Shown here in pieces: positions 7,532-8,289 of a stretch of DNA of 8,289 nucleotides (the stretch's first letter is position 1; the number at the start of each line of letters is the position of its first letter). Under the pieces are notes generated by a model, which searched no databases, was not told the DNA's origin, and saw only the letters and a program-made list of their open reading frames with translations. The stretch is taken from assembly GCA_003553165.1 (NCBI GenBank), contig PUOZ01000332.1, positions 1-8,289 on the forward strand, given 5' to 3'. The translations under genes and the position numbers were made by a program. Source of the DNA: Thioalkalivibrio sp. (lineage in GTDB: Bacteria > Pseudomonadota > Gammaproteobacteria > Ectothiorhodospirales > Ectothiorhodospiraceae).

Positions 7532-7540
7532 TCCTCCCTC
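7532..7540 (-). promoter_or_regulatory. Strong ribosome binding site for fabF TTG start
   Basis: Minus-strand GAGGGAGGA, with GGAGG at 7537-7533, stands 6 bases before the TTG at 7526-7524. Near-ideal sequence and spacing support TTG as the true fabF start. Confidence 0.75.
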
Positions 7541-7550
7541 AAAACGCAAC

Positions 7551-7594
7551 AAAGCAAGGGCCACCCCCGGTCGAACGCGAGCGGCCCTGGCCTT
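7551..7594 (-). terminator. Large hairpin upstream of fabF, possible attenuator
   Basis: Arms 7594-7583 and 7562-7551 can pair in the minus-strand RNA. The inner core is six GC-rich pairs (AGGGCC with GGCCCT), then one C-U mismatch, then five more pairs including one G-U, around a 20-base loop. The RNA after it is U-rich but interrupted (UGUUGCGUUUUG). This could be a leaky terminator or a processing/stability element lowering fabF message relative to acpP. Function is inferred. Confidence 0.45.
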
Positions 7595-7604
7595 TCAGTC
7601 CATT

Positions 7605-7628
7605 GGAACGGCCGGGGGCCGGCGTTCC
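7605..7628 (-). terminator. Hairpin immediately after acpP stop
   Basis: An inverted repeat begins at the base after the acpP TGA: GGAACG pairs with CGTTCC, continuing as CCGG with CCGG after a one-base bulge, closing on a CCC loop (10 pairs in 24 bases). No U-run follows, so it is more likely a 3'-end-protecting or processing structure than a full intrinsic terminator. Confidence 0.55.
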
Positions 7629-7868
7629 TCAGTCCTTCATGTTCGCCTGGATGTAGTCGATGGCCTGCTGGACGGTGGTGATCTTTTCCGCCTGTTCGTC
7701 GGGGATTTCGGTTTCGAACTCCTCCTCGAGTGCCATGACCAGCTCGACGGTGTCCAGTGAATCGGCGCCGAGGTCCTCGACGAAAGACGCCGTGTTGGTG
7801 ACGTCTTCTTCCTTGGCACCCAACTGTTCAACGACGATCTTCTTGACGCGTTCTTCAATGCTACTCAT
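7629..7868 (-). CDS. acpP: Acyl carrier protein
   Basis: Small acidic carrier that holds growing acyl chains on a 4'-phosphopantetheine arm in fatty-acid synthesis. 79 residues, versus 78 for E. coli AcpP with near-identical sequence. The DSL motif is at 36-38, with Ser37 (counting Met) modified by holo-ACP synthase, inside [20 protein letters not shown]; the terminal [14 protein letters not shown] is also typical. An in-frame ATG three codons upstream (7877) would give MSYMSSIEE, but its AAAGGGG directly abuts that ATG, whereas it lies 9 bases from the ATG at 7868, and the family begins MS(S/T)IEERVKKI. I therefore chose 7868. Flanked by a promoter-like element upstream and a hairpin directly after the stop, consistent with an abundant separate transcript. 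Confidence 0.98.
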   Translation of the reverse strand: MSSIEERVKKIVVEQLGAKEEDVTNTASFVEDLGADSLDTVELVMALEEEFETEIPDEQAEKITTVQQAIDYIQANMKD

Positions 7869-7877
7869 GTACGACAT

Positions 7878-7884
7878 CCCCTTT
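7878..7884 (-). promoter_or_regulatory. acpP ribosome binding site
   Basis: Minus-strand AAAGGGG lies 9 bases before the ATG at 7868 but touches the ATG at 7877, so it selects the shorter, family-consistent start. Confidence 0.6.
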
Positions 7885-7913
7885 GGGTGTGTGGCGGTCG
7901 ATTTGCGAGCGCC

Positions 7914-7942
7914 ATTCTAGTGAAAAGAACCGGTTCGATCCA
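7914..7942 (-). promoter_or_regulatory. Candidate sigma70 promoter of acpP
   Basis: On the minus strand a -10 box TAGAAT (7919-7914, five of six to consensus) and a -35 box TGGATC (7942-7937, three of six) are separated by 17 bases. Initiation would fall near 7907, giving a leader of about 40 bases to the acpP ATG. It lies in the only AT-richer patch of a GC-rich spacer. An own promoter for acpP is known in E. coli and fits here. Confidence 0.55.
7927..7936. repeat. Palindrome GAACCGGTTC within acpP promoter spacer
   Basis: A perfect 10-base palindrome lies between the -35 and -10 boxes. A one-mismatch copy, GAACCGGTCC, occurs at 7997-8006, exactly 70 bases away. Position suggests a possible operator, but CCGG-rich words arise easily in DNA of this composition and no known regulator site was recognised. 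Confidence 0.35.
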
Positions 7943-7988
7943 GTGCGGCCCCGGCCCGGTCCGCAACCCACCCGGGCGACGGTCGATT

Positions 7989-8003
7989 CCGGTGCCGAAC
8001 CGG
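7989..8003. repeat. Small inverted repeat after fabG
   Basis: CCGGT and ACCGG arms (5 pairs) enclose a 5-base loop, 24 bases beyond the fabG stop. No U-run follows on the minus strand, so it is at best a weak structure. It overlaps the second GAACCGG copy. Confidence 0.3.
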
Positions 8004-8026
8004 TCCGAAAATCCCCGGGACGGCAA

Positions 8027-8289
8027 TCAATGCATGAACATGCCACCGTTGACGTGCAGGGTCTCCCCCGTAATGTAGCCGGCTTCCGGAGAAGCAAGAA
8101 ACGAAACGGCCGCCGCAATCTCCCCGGTCTGCCCCAGGCGTCCCAGCGGAATCCCCTCCAGGAGTTTGACCCGTGTTGCCTCGGCCAACTCCTTTGTCAT
8201 GTCCGTATCGATGAAGCCCGGTGCGACGGTGTTCACGGTGATGTTGCGGCTGCCCACCTCACGGGCAAGTGCGCGCGCGAATCCCGCCA
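8027..8289 (-). CDS. fabG: 3-oxoacyl-[acyl-carrier-protein] reductase, C-terminal part
   Basis: NADPH-dependent short-chain dehydrogenase that reduces 3-oxoacyl-ACP to 3-hydroxyacyl-ACP. Only the last 87 complete codons are visible; the gene runs off the right edge. The visible part begins AGFARALAREVGSRNITVN, followed by the SDR motif VAPGFIDTDMT, GIPLGRLGQTGEIAAAVSFLASPEAGYITG and the FabG ending LHVNGGMFMH, which matches E. coli FabG's terminal region in layout. A GTG at 8257 reads as the Val of REVGSRN and is not a start. The Rossmann nucleotide motif and Ser-Tyr-Lys active site lie outside the window. Stop TGA at 8029-8027. A 158-base spacer separates it from acpP, the usual next gene. 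Confidence 0.97.
   Translation of the reverse strand, partial: AGFARALAREVGSRNITVNTVAPGFIDTDMTKELAEATRVKLLEGIPLGRLGQTGEIAAAVSFLASPEAGYITGETLHVNGGMFMH

Noticed and set aside
6615..7760. Plus-strand open frame of 381 codons opposite fabF and acpP
   Set aside because: Spans two conserved genes and their spacer, His/Arg/Gly-rich, no family resemblance.
7861..8118. Minus-strand open frame of 85 codons across the acpP-fabG spacer
   Set aside because: Overlaps the end of fabG in another frame, contains the probable acpP promoter, and has no recognisable product.

Overview
The window is a core chromosomal segment, not an accessory island. It carries the fatty-acid / folate / cell-wall / replication cluster fabG-acpP-fabF-pabB-pabC-mltG-tmk-holB-pilZ, all on the minus strand. 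A class V PLP enzyme on the plus strand faces it at the left end. The gene order, the high GC content (about 60-65% by eye) and the PilZ and acyl carrier protein sequences point to a gammaproteobacterium. From memory, pseudomonads have the same row without pabB, while some purple-sulfur or Xanthomonas-like lineages carry pabB next to pabC. That makes a Chromatiales/Ectothiorhodospiraceae-like or xanthomonad-like host plausible, but I cannot name the genus.

Layout from right to left, in the direction of transcription. 8289-8027 holds the C-terminal part of fabG, cut by the window edge. 8026-7869 is a spacer with a plausible acpP promoter (TAGAAT -10 box) and a palindrome inside that promoter. 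7868-7629 is acpP. 7628-7527 is a spacer with two hairpins. 7526-6288 is fabF, with a TTG start. Next comes a tightly packed block: pabB (6279-4963), pabC (4966-4145), mltG (4158-3133), tmk (3136-2492) and holB (2481-1477). Its genes overlap by 4 or 14 bases or are separated by 8-10 bases. A 148-bp gap follows, then pilZ (1328-981). A 32-bp convergent gap separates pilZ from the aminotransferase-fold gene at 1-948, whose 5' end lies outside the window.

FabG, AcpP and FabF act together in fatty-acid elongation. PabB and PabC make p-aminobenzoate from chorismate for folate; the PabA amidotransferase subunit is not in this window. Tmk makes dTDP and HolB is the delta' clamp-loader subunit, so folate-dependent thymidylate supply, dTTP synthesis and replication sit together. 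MltG ends glycan strands in the cell wall. PilZ serves type IV pilus assembly.

I see no mobile element, CRISPR array, tRNA, rRNA or undescribed multi-gene system. The points worth a second look are small-scale: two catalytic-motif deviations (PabB has PIAGT, PabC has Cys at the usual PLP-pyridine Glu position), paired hairpins between acpP and fabF, a palindrome in the acpP promoter with a near-copy 70 bp upstream, and stop codons built into ribosome binding sites.
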